DNA from: Yponomeuta sedellus
Lineage: Eukaryota; Arthropoda; Insecta; Lepidoptera; Yponomeutidae
Length of the DNA stretch: 64,000 bases
Direction of reading: 5' to 3'
Assembly (NCBI GenBank): GCA_934045075.1
Contig: OW203751.1
Location: forward strand, 1,071,501 to 1,135,500
Below the pieces are notes generated by a model. The model did not search any database, was not told the DNA's origin, and saw nothing but the letters and a program-made list of their open reading frames with translations. The position numbers were made by a program, and so were the translations under genes. Every line of letters starts with the position of its first letter. Positions within the stretch are counted from its first letter, which is position 1. This document shows positions 30,472 through 40,014 of the stretch, one piece after another.

Positions 30472-30681
30472 CTAAAGAGCATCCGCAACTCCGTCACATC
30501 GCTCTAATAGCAGAAGCGGACCACGGATCTGGTTTTTCGCGCGTGAAATATTCGCGCAAATGAAAAATGAAAAATGTGAAATATTCGCGCAAATGAATCG
30601 CGCACCTACAAACTCACGGAATTCACTGTTCAAAGCAGTTTTCTTTGATATTTTTGGCATGATGCAAACAAAATGGAACAA
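30472..30681 (-). CDS. Anonymous minus-strand frame in the TIR element
   Basis: Frame with MPKISKKTALNSEFREFVG followed by a small duplication (ICANIS twice, from a repeated GAAATATTCGCGCAAATGAA). No family recognised; could be chance. Confidence 0.15.
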   Translation of the reverse strand: MFHFVCIMPKISKKTALNSEFREFVGARFICANISHFSFFICANISRAKNQIRGPLLLLERCDGVADAL

Positions 30682-31241
30682 CTTTAACTCAACTTATCAA
30701 CTTCACGATAGCAACTACAGTCTTTAAAGCATGAAATACTTTAATATAAAATTATATGAAAAATTCATCGAATACCAACAAACATTTCGTCGTCAGGGTA
30801 AACAAGAACGTCACTCAATAAAAATCAAAACTTGACCATAGAGCACGCGGCTGACCAAAACCCAGAAGCAGAAGCATAGAGGTTCGGAGCATAGTTGGAG
30901 AGACGTGCACACACGCTGTAGGTTATTGCCCCACAGTAACACCAGTATTTTGTTAGATAGGTATTAATTAAAACAATATTCATTATTTTAATTCTAATGA
31001 AATTTAATAATGGTTTTCAATCAAATAAAGTTCAATTCCAATAGTAAACCTGCAGTTTAGATCATCCATCACCAAATCATCGAAAGGTTGTAATTTACAG
31101 TTAATATAATGGTTAGACATCACTATCTGTGCAGTAAGTACGGAGTTTTCGCAGTACAAATATTCTGTGAAAAAATTCAAAACTTTATGGATTCAATTTC
31201 GATGACAGCTGTCACGGAGCTCAAGCTATATTTTACAGACT

Positions 31242-31439
31242 ATAGTGTCGCTCAAGCTCAAAATAAGTTTCCGCGTATGGCAACTAAGTAAGAGACATGT
31301 GCAGGTAATTTTTTATTCTTGTTTCCGCATATGGTAACTAAAAGTAACAGTGTGGCGTATGTGTGCGTACATATTGCGATATATATCGGCCATGTATGTC
31401 ACTTGATTATCTAAGTTACATACTGCCAATTTCTAAATG
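31242..31439. other. Spacer with a small direct repeat
   Basis: GTTTCCGCGTATGGCAACTAA at 31269 is echoed by GTTTCCGCATATGGTAACTAA at about 31321. No gene seen. Confidence 0.4.
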
Positions 31440-31534
31440 CAGAATTTCGCTAAGTAAATGCTGTCCCTCCGAATTTCGCAGAAAAGAGCGTGACAGAGTA
31501 TTTACTTAGTGAAATTCACAATTCAAAAACCGGC
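31440..31534. mobile_element. S MITE, left end truncated
   Basis: GAATTTCGCTAAGTAAATGC, CAGAAAAGAGCGTGACAG and ACTTAGTGAAATTCACAATTC follow the 4404-4530 copy. Confidence 0.72.
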
Positions 31535-31584
31535 ACATGGTATACAATTGAATATAAAGGCTTTTAAGATAAGTGCCTAGCCAT

Positions 31585-31766
31585 TTCATTTCATTTCCAT
31601 TTCCATTTCCATTTCCATTTCCATTTCCATTTACATTTCCATTTCCATATACATTTCCATTTCCATTTCCATTTCCATTTCCATTCCTATTTCCATTTCC
31701 ATTTCCATTTCAATTTTCATTTTAATTTTATTTCCATTTCAATTTCCATTTTCATTTCATTTCATT
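31585..31766. repeat. (ATTTCC)n microsatellite, ~180 bp
   Basis: Imperfect hexanucleotide array that grades into ATTTC. It is contiguous with the 3' end of the SINE at 31767-31965. Confidence 0.95.
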
Positions 31767-31965
31767 TCAAATTAAATTTTAAAGTCTCCATAGTAGTTAA
31801 GAAGTTCCCACTGACAGTGGTCGCAGCTATAGCCAATCTTTTCACTACCCAATCAACGACCTTTCTATAGACACTTGTTGGAGAGAGCACCGGGAGTCGA
31901 ATCTGGGTCAGCGCAGTGGAATGCCTATCGAGACCTGCTCTGCCATTGCCTCGAGTCATCTTGCC
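31767..31965 (-). mobile_element. V SINE, tRNA-headed, microsatellite-tailed
   Basis: Minus strand: ATGGCAGAGCAGGTCTCGAT (D arm), CCAGATTCGACTCCCGGTGC (box B), then AAAGGTCGTTGATTGGGTAG, CTATAGCTGCGACCACTGTC and ACTATGGAGACTTTAAAATT leading into (GGAAAT)n. The only copy in the window. Confidence 0.8.
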
Positions 31966-32016
31966 GGGCTGACGGCTTTACTCTTAAATAAAGTATTTAT
32001 ATAATAATGTTTCATA

Positions 32017-32095
32017 ATAGGCTTATGGGCGGCTTGATAACTTCTGACGGTAAGATCCACCACTGTCTTACAACCCTCCACACCATTCGGGTTCT
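32017..32095 (+). mobile_element. B SINE middle fragment
   Basis: GCTTATGGGCGGCTTGATAA to ACAACCCTCCACACCATTCG. Confidence 0.82.
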
Positions 32096-32267
32096 GCCTA
32101 TGAATTAGCAATCAAGGTCTGAATGCTATCTAAATGTGCTTTTTTTAAATAGTGGCGATTTAACGTCGGTGTCATGGTTAGGAGGTTACGGGTACGAATC
32201 CATTTTCTTTAGTAAAAATGGCTCAAATCGATTTCCAAGTCATAATTGATACAAATTGCTTGTGGTA

Positions 32268-32634
32268 CGAAGCGCTCATGGCCTATTCGAACCATGTGAT
32301 TCGAATCCATCAATTGAGTTAAGCAACAACGTTCGCGGTCAGGTGCAGGATGGGTTACCGTCCCGTGACTACCGCTAGTGGTATTTTTCCAAACGCTTCC
32401 GTGCTTCGCAAGCACGTTAAGCCGTTGGTGCCGGCTGTCATGTAATGGCAGTCGTTAAGCCATGTCAGAGGTCTAATGGCCGGCTTAATGACAACTTTTG
32501 ACAGTAAGGTCCGCCACTGTCTTGCAAACCTCCTCCAACCCTGACTTGGCCCCCGTGGTGGAGTATGGCCTAACCTTCCTGCCATGCAGGAAGAGACCCG
32601 TGCCCCAGCAGTGGGGACATACAAGGGTTGATAT
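32268..32634 (+). mobile_element. B1 SINE, full length
   Basis: Head GAAGCGCTCATGGCCTATTC, 5S-like GTTAAGCAACAACGTTCGCG and GGTCAGGTGCAGGATGGGTT, to CATACAAGGGTTGATATT. Older than 43344 and 54112 judging by its substitutions. Confidence 0.92.
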
Positions 32635-32744
32635 TAAATGTTAAATAATAATACAATAATTAGAATTACAAATAGGCTTCATTTATAAAGGCCTTCTGTA
32701 ATTTACTCCTATAGGGCCCACACAGATCCATATTTTTAGTTATG
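32635..32744. repeat. M repeat
   Basis: ATTTATAAAGGCCTTCTGTA and CACACAGATCCATATTTTTA match the sequence flanking the Helitrons at 19379-19470 and 19781-19880. Confidence 0.55.
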
Positions 32745-32890
32745 AAATGAAATGTAAAGGTTTTATTTAATGTAGCGCAGAAACTGCGGCTTAAGGAACG
32801 TTACAAGTCAAACTAGGTGTCCATTTCCAAATCTGAATCATTTTGGAGAAAAAATGGACAAAAAAAACTCCAAACTTAGTCTTTTCAAAG
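32745..32890 (-). mobile_element. F LINE 3' UTR
   Basis: Reverse of ACCTAGTTTGACTTGTAACG ... GCCGCAGTTTCTGCGCTAC ... ATAAAACC with an ATTTC tail. Confidence 0.85.
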
Positions 32891-33208
32891 TCCTTAATTA
32901 ACATAGTCATCTGTACTTTTGTATTTACTTAGTGCAGTTCTCAGTTCAGAACTCGACCCACACATTTGAAGGCATGCATTTGCGTGGGACTTTCTATTTT
33001 TGGTAAAAAGTCTCTAATGAACCAAACATTTACCAACAATTAGTGTCTTATCTATACACAGTTGCGAGAAATTGTCATAGAAAAAAATTTGAAAACAAGT
33101 AGGTAAGTGGAACAGCAAAATAAACAGTGCAGAGTGCAGTCTTGTAGACTTTGTTTTGTTGGGAGAAAACTGATTAGATTTAGAAGTGAGAATGTTGGCT
33201 TATTTCTA
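32891..33208. other. Spacer with S MITE traces
   Basis: TATTTACTTAGTGCAGTTCTCAGTTCAGAAC at about 32925 is the right arm of S. The rest is unassigned. Confidence 0.4.
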
Positions 33209-33511
33209 GTTAGAATATTTTCGGGGCTTAATCGCGTAGTAATTTAATGCTATTTTACCTCGACGTTTCGACGACGTTAGAGTCATCGTGGTCACGAGAA
33301 GACTGATGACTGGCACCCTTTCGCATCTTCGGCTGATGAGGTTTCAGACTACACTCAATCAGCCATCACAAAGCACTAAATAGGGTTGCGACACACTACA
33401 CTGACAATGTCGGACGATAACGAAACGTCGAGGTAAAATAGCAATAAATTACTACGCGATTAAGCCCCAAAAATATTCTAACTATGTGCACAAGTCACGA
33501 AAGTTTAAAAT
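33209..33511. mobile_element. H foldback MITE, copy 2
   Basis: GTTAGAATATTTTCGGGGCT left arm and the complementary right arm ending CCAAAAATATTCTAAC, then CACAAGTCACGAAAGTTTA as an extended terminal segment. The centre is deleted relative to copy 4. Confidence 0.88.
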
Positions 33512-33570
33512 AGGCTTATTTCTGATTTCTAAACTGGGAATTTCACTAAGATAATTATATGAAGTTTGAT

Positions 33571-33681
33571 TGAAACGCGGTTAAAAAAATGTGTAAAGTA
33601 CACTTTGTGCCAAAAGGGCTACTATAATATTAAGGATTGTTTAGATGACAATGATGTCTGGAATTCAAGCATGTAAAATGC
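33571..33681 (+). pseudogene. F LINE ORF2 C-terminal remnant
   Basis: Encodes KKCVKYTLCQKGYYNIKD then LDDNDVWNSSM and a stop, as at 55190 and in the minus copy at 58820-59083. Cut by A at its 3' side. Confidence 0.8.
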
Positions 33682-34030
33682 ACCCGTGCTAAGGACAATT
33701 TTAAAAACCTAATTAGAGGCTAAATATTCCACCCATGCCGGGACTCGAACCCGCGACCTTTGGTTATCCGTGCCAGCGCTCTTTCCAACTAAGCTAATGG
33801 GCGACTCACAGCGTCAGTGAAATTTCGAAACCTCTTTACAATATTCTCCGTATTACGTACAGGCAGCGACATCTGGCTGAAGTAATTTGCATCACTTGCA
33901 GCCTCGAATACCTACTTTGGAGTTAGGTTTTACATCGGAATGATATCGCTGTACCTACATGATTATATTATTTTTAATGCACTAACCCGTGCTAAGGACA
34001 ATTTTAAAAACCTATTTAGAGGCTAAAATT
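33682..34030 (-). mobile_element. A SINE with direct terminal repeats
   Basis: Tail/linker sequence at both ends (AATTAGAGGCTAAAT at 33710; CTATTTAGAGGCTAAA at 34012; 303 bp apart) around tRNA module and body. Same architecture as 24862-25216. Confidence 0.87.
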
Positions 34031-34177
34031 CCATTCAATTTATATCTCTGTCCGGTTCGTGACAGATGTCGCCATAAAATTCTTCAATGGACAGCGACGG
34101 GACTGCATTTTTCCTCTTCCAATGTCACATTATCATAACACTGTCAATGGTAGTCATAATTTTACTTTATTCATTGG
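34031..34177 (-). repeat. Alternative A-associated head, copy 2
   Basis: CCATTCAATTTATATCTCTG to GTCATAATTTTACTTTATTC; near-identical to 25217-25372. Confidence 0.85.
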
Positions 34178-34299
34178 ACTTTCACTGCTAAAAATAGCTC
34201 TTAAGGTGCTACAGTGCTAACTGGCGCCGCCAGTGGGAAAAAATCTTCATGTCTTCTTTTATGTGAAAAACTAAACATCATAATATATTGGCCTTTTTG

Positions 34300-34555
34300 C
34301 ATCTACTTAATGAGATGATTTATACAGTGTCCAGTGGCATCTTCACTCACATTAGATGGGTGAAGTGACGACTCCGACGCTGTACTGTCTGGGACATGGT
34401 TTTATAGATGGTGTAAGCTTGCCAAGCACCTATACAATCCTGACAGCTTAATCGGCCTAGCCCACAGGGAAGACTAGTCAATACGTGCGGAGCCAACCTA
34501 GCCGCGGGTTTCCTCACGATGTTTTCCTTCGCCGTTAGCGGTGAACGGCTAACGG
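34300..34555 (-). mobile_element. D SINE, headless
   Basis: TTTGCATCTACTTAATGAGA to CCTCACGATGTTTTCCTTCG; the tRNA head is absent and a CCGTTAGC/GCTAACGG foldback marks the break. Confidence 0.87.
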
Positions 34556-34593
34556 TGGAACATCATAAATAATAATAAAATATAGTGGCTTTC

Positions 34594-34703
34594 TTAGAAC
34601 CTACTGCCAATAGCCTAGATCTAGGACGCAAAAGCAATTTTGCTAAAAATGGCCTTTTTTTTAGCGAAAATCGATTAAGTTATTGATCCTAGGTTCTAAA
34701 AAT
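34594..34703. mobile_element. Small inverted-repeat element (T)
   Basis: TTAGAACCTA at the left and TAGGTTCTAA at the right, with AGCAATTTTGCTAAAAAT/TTTTTAGCGAAAAT inside. Traces at 6355 and 51380. Tentative MITE. Confidence 0.45.
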
Positions 34704-34753
34704 AGTTGTCACAGTTAAGATTATTTTATGATGTATAGAATTAAGTAAAATTA

Positions 34754-34892
34754 TGAAGCGCTTCGTGGCCTAGTGGAACCGAGTGATTGGAATCAATTAA
34801 TTACATGAGTTAAGGTGGAGGTCAGGTGCAGGATGGGTGACCGTCCCGTGACTACGCTAGTGGCATTTTGTCCGAGCGCTTCCGTGCTTCCC
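34754..34892 (+). mobile_element. B1 SINE 5' half
   Basis: GCGCTTCGTGGCCTAGTGGA to CCGAGCGCTTCCGTGCTTCC. Retains the 5S-like GGTCAGGTGCAGGATGGGTG; the 3' half is lost. Confidence 0.88.
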
Positions 34893-35304
34893 AACCAGTG
34901 CTTAAGTGCATGAGACCCCCTTGCTAGAAGTGTGACTGTAGAGTTAAAAATTTTAATTTCAATTAATAATCAGTATTTTTAAGTTCATGTAAAATAATTA
35001 GTTTATAAATTGAATTTTAACTTCAATTACTAATAATCGATATTGTTGACTTTATATAAAAATAATTGGTTTGCCTATTTTGGAACCGAGCCGAGGGTAG
35101 TAAACTAACCGTTATTGCTTTCTAAAAGACGCCTACCACCTCAGTCATCCGGGACCACGGCACCTGAAAAAGTGCCGAAAAGTCGGAAAATTGTAAAAAT
35201 GTAAAAAACTAGCATAAATCCGTGTAAAAACAGTTTAAATTTTGTTTTGTATTTGTTGTTTCTTTTAAGTGTACACAACGAATACTGTTATCATACAGTT
35301 TCTT
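34893..35304. other. Unassigned spacer
   Basis: Contains CCTCAGTCATCCGGGACCAC and other moderately GC-rich text of unknown origin; no ORF. Confidence 0.35.
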
Positions 35305-35460
35305 TTGCTATAACTTCTTTTTAAGACTAAGTTTGGAGTGCTTTTTACAATTTGTTCTCCAAAATGATCTAGATTTTGAAATGGACACCTAGTTTAATTT
35401 GTAACGTTTATTAATGTGTAGTTGCTATTCCACTTTAAATAAAGAATTTTTACATTTATG
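35305..35460 (+). mobile_element. F LINE 3' UTR
   Basis: AGACTAAGTTTGGAGTGCTT, CTCCAAAATGATCTAGATTT, GAAATGGACACCTAGTTTAA, ending CTTTAAATAAAGAATTTTTAC. Confidence 0.82.
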
Positions 35461-35721
35461 TATGTCATTTAAATTTTCGCTTTTTTAAGTCTGTTAAAAA
35501 CGCATTTTGCAGTCGGTTGAAACAAGCGAAATTCCTTGTGTACGTATTATTATTTCGCCATATACCGTGCGGCTCCGCACAAGATTTCCATCGGCCAATG
35601 TCAAAATATTGACAGACAAGATGGCGCCCGTTGACTTAACCTACAAACAGGCAGTTGCGGAAGAGACGGCTGCGCGCGCGCAGCCGCGGTCACACGGAGG
35701 CCTTCCAACTGTTCTTGACGC
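35461..35721. other. Unassigned segment with GC palindrome
   Basis: CGGCTGCGCGCGCGCAGCCG at 35666-35685 is a perfect 20-bp palindrome. CAAGATGGCGCCCG occurs at 35618. The plus frame is open across it but unrecognised. Confidence 0.4.
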
Positions 35722-35795
35722 CGTCTGTGGCGCAGCGGTAGCGCATTTGCCTACCATGCAAGGGGTCCCGGGTCGATCCCCAAAAAAAAACCCAG
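35722..35795 (+). mobile_element. I SINE head fused to A
   Basis: CCGTCTGTGGCGCAGCGGTA and GCCTACCATGCAAGGGGTCC, then CAAAAAAAAACCC; A begins at about 35798. Confidence 0.82.
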
Positions 35796-35797
35796 TA

Positions 35798-35907
35798 GAG
35801 TCGCCCATTAGCTCAGTTGGAAAGAGCGCTGGCACGGATAGCCAGAGGTCGCGGGTTCGAATCCCGGCATGGGTGGAATTTTTAGCCTCTAAATAGGTTT
35901 TTAAATC
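35798..35907 (+). mobile_element. A SINE tRNA module and tail
   Basis: GAGTCGCCCATTAGCTCAGT, GGGTTCGAATCCCGGCATGG, TAGCCTCTAAATAGG. Intact cloverleaf pairing. Confidence 0.9.
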
Positions 35908-36129
35908 CGATATTTGACTTTCTTTTCAAGTAAGTCTTAAACGGTAAATAACTCTTCCATTAGACCAAAAAATATTTTAGTATATTTTTGGGGACCTAAA
36001 AGCATCATAAAAATATATTTTAAAACTTCATTTTCCTAAACAGCCAAAAACGCGGTCAGCCATTTTTTCTATGGTTTGAAGTCCAAAAAATTGTAAACAA
36101 AGTTTGACATTCAATTTTCTGTAAGTGAT

Positions 36130-36371
36130 CTCTGAGCATAGTGAAATAACAACAACGCAACCATTATTTCATCGGATTTACATCCAAAATATACCATCAT
36201 TATTGCATTGTTCGAGACTGAAAAAACACGTCAATAAAGACCCCCGGGAACTTGTGGATTCGTGTACCCAGTGAAATTAACATTCGAAAAACTTGGCTCA
36301 AACTTGCCAAAAGAGACCCCGACTCTTTATCAATTGAAACTCGGGTGTATTTATGTGAAGATCACTTTGAT
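36130..36371 (+). pseudogene. THAP zinc-finger exon with a stop at the second Cys
   Basis: One frame reads YHHYCIVRD, then TGA, then KNTSIKTPGNLWIRVPS, EINIRKTWLKLAKRDPDSLS and RVYLCEDHFDV. This is the THAP C2CH layout: Cys (36204-36206), x4, expected Cys, the conserved Trp and Pro, then Cys-x2-His (36354-36365). The expected second Cys codon is TGA at 36219-36221, one base from TGT/TGC. The exon ends at a perfect donor, GAT|GTAAGT (36372-36377). THAP domains bind DNA and occur in P-type transposases and host regulators. No transposase domain seen here. Best read as a decayed exon. Confidence 0.7.
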
Positions 36372-36624
36372 GTAAGTCCTATAATAATCAATGTCCACTG
36401 GCTCTGGCTGAAAGATGTTTGTTTACATACTTTAGATGGTTTCAAGATGGCGCATAGCGTTTTCGCCGTTACGGATTAAACGAGGAAAAACATTTTTATT
36501 TTGCATATTTTGCAGCCATCCTGCATACTTACTTAGCAAAATCAATATATTTCGGTTTCTTACGTTAAATACTATGGGAAATATTCATTTATCGCGTTCA
36601 ATTTGATACAGTCAAATAGCGGAT
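36372..36624. other. Putative THAP intron and unassigned sequence
   Basis: CATATTTTGCAG at 36505-36516 could be an acceptor, but the frame after it soon stops. Confidence 0.35.
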
Positions 36625-36665
36625 TGTCCTTAGCACGGGTTAGTACATTAAAAAAAAAATATAAC
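36625..36665 (+). mobile_element. A SINE tail/linker remnant
   Basis: GATTGTCCTTAGCACGGGTTAGTACATTAAAAA. Confidence 0.7.
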
Positions 36666-36844
36666 CACTACTTTTTGTTAGACTAAGGTGACCAGAGTCT
36701 AGAAAATAGATGAATAGAAATAACTCTAGAAATTAAGGACTTTAAAAAAGAAAAAAAATATAGTAAAAGTGGTTCTTGCGATTTTTGCTTGATACGCGCA
36801 AAAAATACATAGATACAGACATAATTATATACTTGTGTACCTAA

Positions 36845-37395
36845 CATTGGCTTTTTGCATCTACGTAATGAGATAAAATAAGAAGATAAGATAAGAATAT
36901 TCTTTATTGTACACTGGAAAAACAAGAAATACAAAACAATTGCAAATATACATAGTACAATTGGCGGCCTTATTGCTAAAAGGAATTTCTTCCAGACAAC
37001 CTTACGATGGAAAGTATGGATGGATGGATGATTTATACAGCGTCCAGTGGCACCCTCACTCACACTAGATGGGTGAAGGGACCACTCGGATGCTGTAGTG
37101 CCTGGGACATAGTATTTTAGATGGTGTAGGCTTGCGCAGCACCTATACCATCCTGACAGCTTAGTCGGCCTAGCCCACAGGAAAGACTAGACAATAAGTG
37201 CGGAGCCAACAAAGCCGCGGGTTTCCTCACGATGTTTTCCTTCACGGTTAGCGTGTGGTATTGCGGCTACTAATTAACAAATGTACGTAACTTGGAAATT
37301 AAACAAAGTCATTGGTACATGCCCGCACTGGGGATCGAACCGGGGTCTCTCCCTTGCGAGTCCATTGTTCTACCCACTGAGCTGCCACCGCTGTA
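36845..37395 (-). mobile_element. D SINE, full length, split by E
   Basis: Minus strand: tRNA-like head 37320-37395 (GTGGCAGCTCAGTGGGTAGA; CCGGTTCGATCCCCAGTGCG), then TGTGAAGGAAAACATCGTGA-type body, CTAGGCCGACTAAGCTGTCA and the CTGTATAAATC end; the last part continues beyond the E insertion as ATCTCATTACGTAGATGCAA. Confidence 0.9.
36872..37028 (-). mobile_element. E retroposon in D
   Basis: GATAAGATAAGAATATTCTTTATTGTACA, CAATTGGCGGCCTTATTGCT, TTCTTCCAGACAACCTTACG. It splits D between ATGAGAT and GATTTATACAG. Confidence 0.87.
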
Positions 37396-37435
37396 ACTTG
37401 TGTAACAAACAGACACAGATTTATAATTATTATAG

Positions 37436-37700
37436 AAGCGCTCGTGGCCTAGCGGAACTGAGTGATTGGAATCAATCACTTGGGTTAAGCAACAACAGGC
37501 GCGGTCAGGTACTGGATGGGTGACCATCTCGTGACTACCGCTAGTGGCATTTTTTCCGAGCGCTTCTGTACTTCGCAAGGCACGTTAAGCTGTCGGTGCT
37601 GATTGCCATATGATGGCAGTCGTTAAACCATGTCAGAGGCCTTATGGGCGGCTAGATAAGTTCTGACAGTAAGGCTCGCCACTGTCTTACAATCCTCCAC
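37436..37700 (+). mobile_element. B1 SINE, 3'-truncated
   Basis: GAAGCGCTCGTGGCCTAGCG to CTTACAATCCTCCACC; 5S-like GGTCAGGTACTGGATGGGTG kept, tail lost. Confidence 0.9.
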
Positions 37701-37954
37701 CTGTTTTGGGTAGTCTTACCATGTAATACATTCCGGGTTACTTATAAATAAATCAGTTGCTTTGACGACGTTGGCTGTTTCACTGCATCTCCTCTGCTCC
37801 CTATACTACATGGTGTCAGGTGTGAGCTTACGTGCCTGTTTATACGATAAGAGTGTAAAGTCTAGAAGTGCTAACTATGACAAGTAAAATGTCGACCGAA
37901 AAACCGGATCAAAGTGCTACATTATCTTTACAACGGTATTACGAGTATATTAAC
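37701..37954. other. Unassigned spacer
   Basis: No gene or recognised repeat; a 64-codon frame at 37868 runs into B and is not convincing. Confidence 0.35.
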
Positions 37955-38042
37955 CCGGATTTGGCCCCCGTGGTGGAGTATGGCCTTACCTTGAGACCGA
38001 GACCCGTGCCTCAGCAGTGGAGACATACAAGGGTTGATATCG
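37955..38042 (+). mobile_element. B SINE 3' fragment
   Basis: AACCCGGATTTGGCCCCCGT to CAGTGGAGACATACAAGGGT. Confidence 0.85.
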
Positions 38043-38251
38043 TGAGAAAAAATAAAGTTTAATAACTTTACCCTGTATACCCGCACACCCTGTATAAGTA
38101 GTTGCGTAACGCTTTTCAAAATCCGCTGGGGTCAGGTAAAACCTGTTGCTAGGTAGAGTTACTGCTCAAGTTTAACGGCCTTGGAACATATTTTAATCAA
38201 AACGTTCTCTCTCAAGCAATTATGTACATTAATACAACTTCAGCTGATGAC

Positions 38252-38490
38252 AGACGCAGATCCGTGCTTCGCAAGGCACGCTAAGCAGTCGGTGCCGGAT
38301 GCCGCCGATAGATGGCAGTCGTTAAGCTAGGTCGGAGGCCTAAGGGCGGCTTGAAAACTTCTGACGGTAAGACCAGCCACTAGTCTTGCAAGCGTCCACC
38401 AATCCGGACTTAGCCCCCGTGGTGGAGTATGGCCTATACCTTCGAGGAAGAGACCCATGCCCCTCGGTGGGGATATAATGGGTTGAAGAT
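38252..38490 (+). mobile_element. B2 SINE, 5'-truncated
   Basis: CCGTGCTTCGCAAGGCACGC to CCCCTCGGTGGGGATATAAT. Confidence 0.88.
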
Positions 38491-38539
38491 GATGTTCGTG
38501 TGTCTGGCCGCAGCACATGTTTTCCCTACTTTCGTAAGA

Positions 38540-38975
38540 CATTTCACTAATGTTTTGGCATTTAAAGTTATTGATGGCAGTCACGGAACCTTAACATACG
38601 TATAGGTGGCAACTGATGCAGGGAAGAGCGGGTGATCGTGCTCTTCCACTATAAAGGGAAATTTCCCGCCAGGCAGATCGTAAGCCTGGAGACGGCCGGT
38701 CCAACAACTGTTAGTCGGACGTTATATTTATGGTATGTCATTGAAACACTTTGATTGCGCGATGCAGGAATGTTGGAGTTTGTAGTGCGCGCGCTGAATT
38801 GACATGTGCTCGCCACAGACGTGTTAGATTTCGGATGACTTGAGATAAGATGGTCAGAGTGGAGTTTTTTTTTCCCGCTGCCATTTTCTCCACTACAATT
38901 CGGCCTGAAAGCAGCGGCTTGCATTTTACATTGTACATTGACATTCAGCAAACAGTGACAGCAGACGTGTGTGAT
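38540..38975 (+). pseudogene. N LINE 3' end with ORF2 C-terminus
   Basis: A short frame ends RHFTNVLAFKVIDGSHGT then LTYV and a stop, matching AFTFKVIEGNHGI at 56235 and AFRVVNGNREI on the minus strand at 62130. The 3' UTR follows: ACTTGAGATAAGATGGTCAG, TTTTCTCCACTACAATTCGG, CATTTTACATTGTACATTGA. About 190 bp of extra sequence (38620-38800) separates the two blocks, perhaps another insertion. Confidence 0.75.
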
Positions 38976-39060
38976 TCGTGTATGACTTTTTTCTAAACTG
39001 TGAATGATTCAATTAATATCTATAGAGATAAGATAAGAAAAGAAAAAAATCGCTCAGCGA

Positions 39061-39425
39061 GCTATGGAGAGAGCTATGCTCGGAGTTTCTCTGAAGGAAA
39101 GGATTCGTAACGAATGCATCAGACAGAGAACCAAAGTTATCGACATCGCTCAGAGAATTAGCGAGCTGAAGTGGCAGTGGGCTGGCCATATCACGCGAAG
39201 AACCGACAACCGTTGGAATAAACGCGTTCTTGAGTGGAGACCGCGACTCAGCAAACGTAGTGTATATAGGACGCCCTCCGACCAGGTGGGGCGGCGATCT
39301 GCGAAAAACTGCAGGCAGATGCTGGATGCGGCAAGCTAAAGACAGAGCGCTATGGCGCTCATTGGGGGAGAGCTATGTCCAGCAGTGGACTACATAATAT
39401 AGCCTGAAGAAGAAGAAGAAGAAAA
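39061..39425 (+). pseudogene. RTE-clade LINE ORF2 C-terminus and 3' tail
   Basis: Frame reads ERAMLGVSLKERIRNECIRQ, DIAQRISELKWQWAGHITRR and TDNRWNKRVLEWRPRLSKR, a hallmark of RTE-type LINE proteins in insects, then breaks near QVGRRSAKNCRQMLDAAS. The tail GCTATGTCCAGCAGTGGACT, AATATAGCCTGAAGAAG and (GAA)n is the 3' end shared with C SINEs. This is the longest RTE piece here, but it lacks endonuclease and reverse transcriptase. Confidence 0.9.
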
Positions 39426-39463
39426 AAAAGATATTTTTATGACATTTCTATATCGATATCGAT

Positions 39464-39691
39464 ATCAACCCTTAATATGTCCCACTGCTGGGGCACGGGT
39501 TTCTTCCTGCATCGCAGGAAGGTTAGGTCGTACTCCACTATGGGGCTCAGGTCCGGGTTGGTGGAGGATTGTAAGACAGTGGCGGCCTCACTGTTAGAAA
39601 TTATCAAGCCGCCCATAAGGCCTCTGACATGGCTTAACGACTGTCATTACACGACAGCCGGCTTCAACGAATTAAGGTGCCGTGCGAATCA
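39464..39691 (-). mobile_element. B1 SINE, 5'-truncated
   Basis: ATATCAACCCTTAATATGTC to GCCGTGCGAATCACG. Confidence 0.9.
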
Positions 39692-40009
39692 CGTTTGATG
39701 TTTACATTTAAAAAAAAAACGTATTATAAAACAAGCTATGAATTGTATTCCATTGGTGGCACCTCAAAGCGCCTTTAGTACATTTTGTATTTTGGTGAAT
39801 TGAAAAGCACGTCTCTACATTTTATGCAAATGAAATTTCATTCTTCATTCCATTACTTACTTGAAAAATGTTTCTACGTTATCCGTGGAGTTCTTGACAC
39901 GAAAAGGCTAAAAATATTGTACAGTACTCAGACATCATTAATTATTACATCTCACATCTCATCTCGTTTTTTTAAATCTTTTATCATTGACATTATTTTG
40001 ACATTTTAA
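39692..40009. other. Unassigned AT-rich spacer
   Basis: An anonymous 74-codon frame at 39785; no repeat match. Confidence 0.35.
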
Positions 40010-40014
40010 TTTAA

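Larger units (their letters stand above)
29911..31241. mobile_element. DNA transposon candidate, 1.33 kb, 40-bp TIRs
   Basis: Left end 29911-29950 (AGTCTGTAAAATAAAGTTTG...) and right end 31202-31241 are complementary at 36 of 40 positions; both contain ACAGCTGTCA. The interior is unlike other repeats here, has two short coding-like segments (see 30190 and 30472) and AT-rich spacers. No superfamily motif seen; target-site duplication unclear. Confidence 0.65.

Noticed and set aside
31585..31766. Telomeric or satellite DNA
   Set aside because: The hexanucleotide is not the insect telomere unit TTAGG, and the array is simply a SINE tail.
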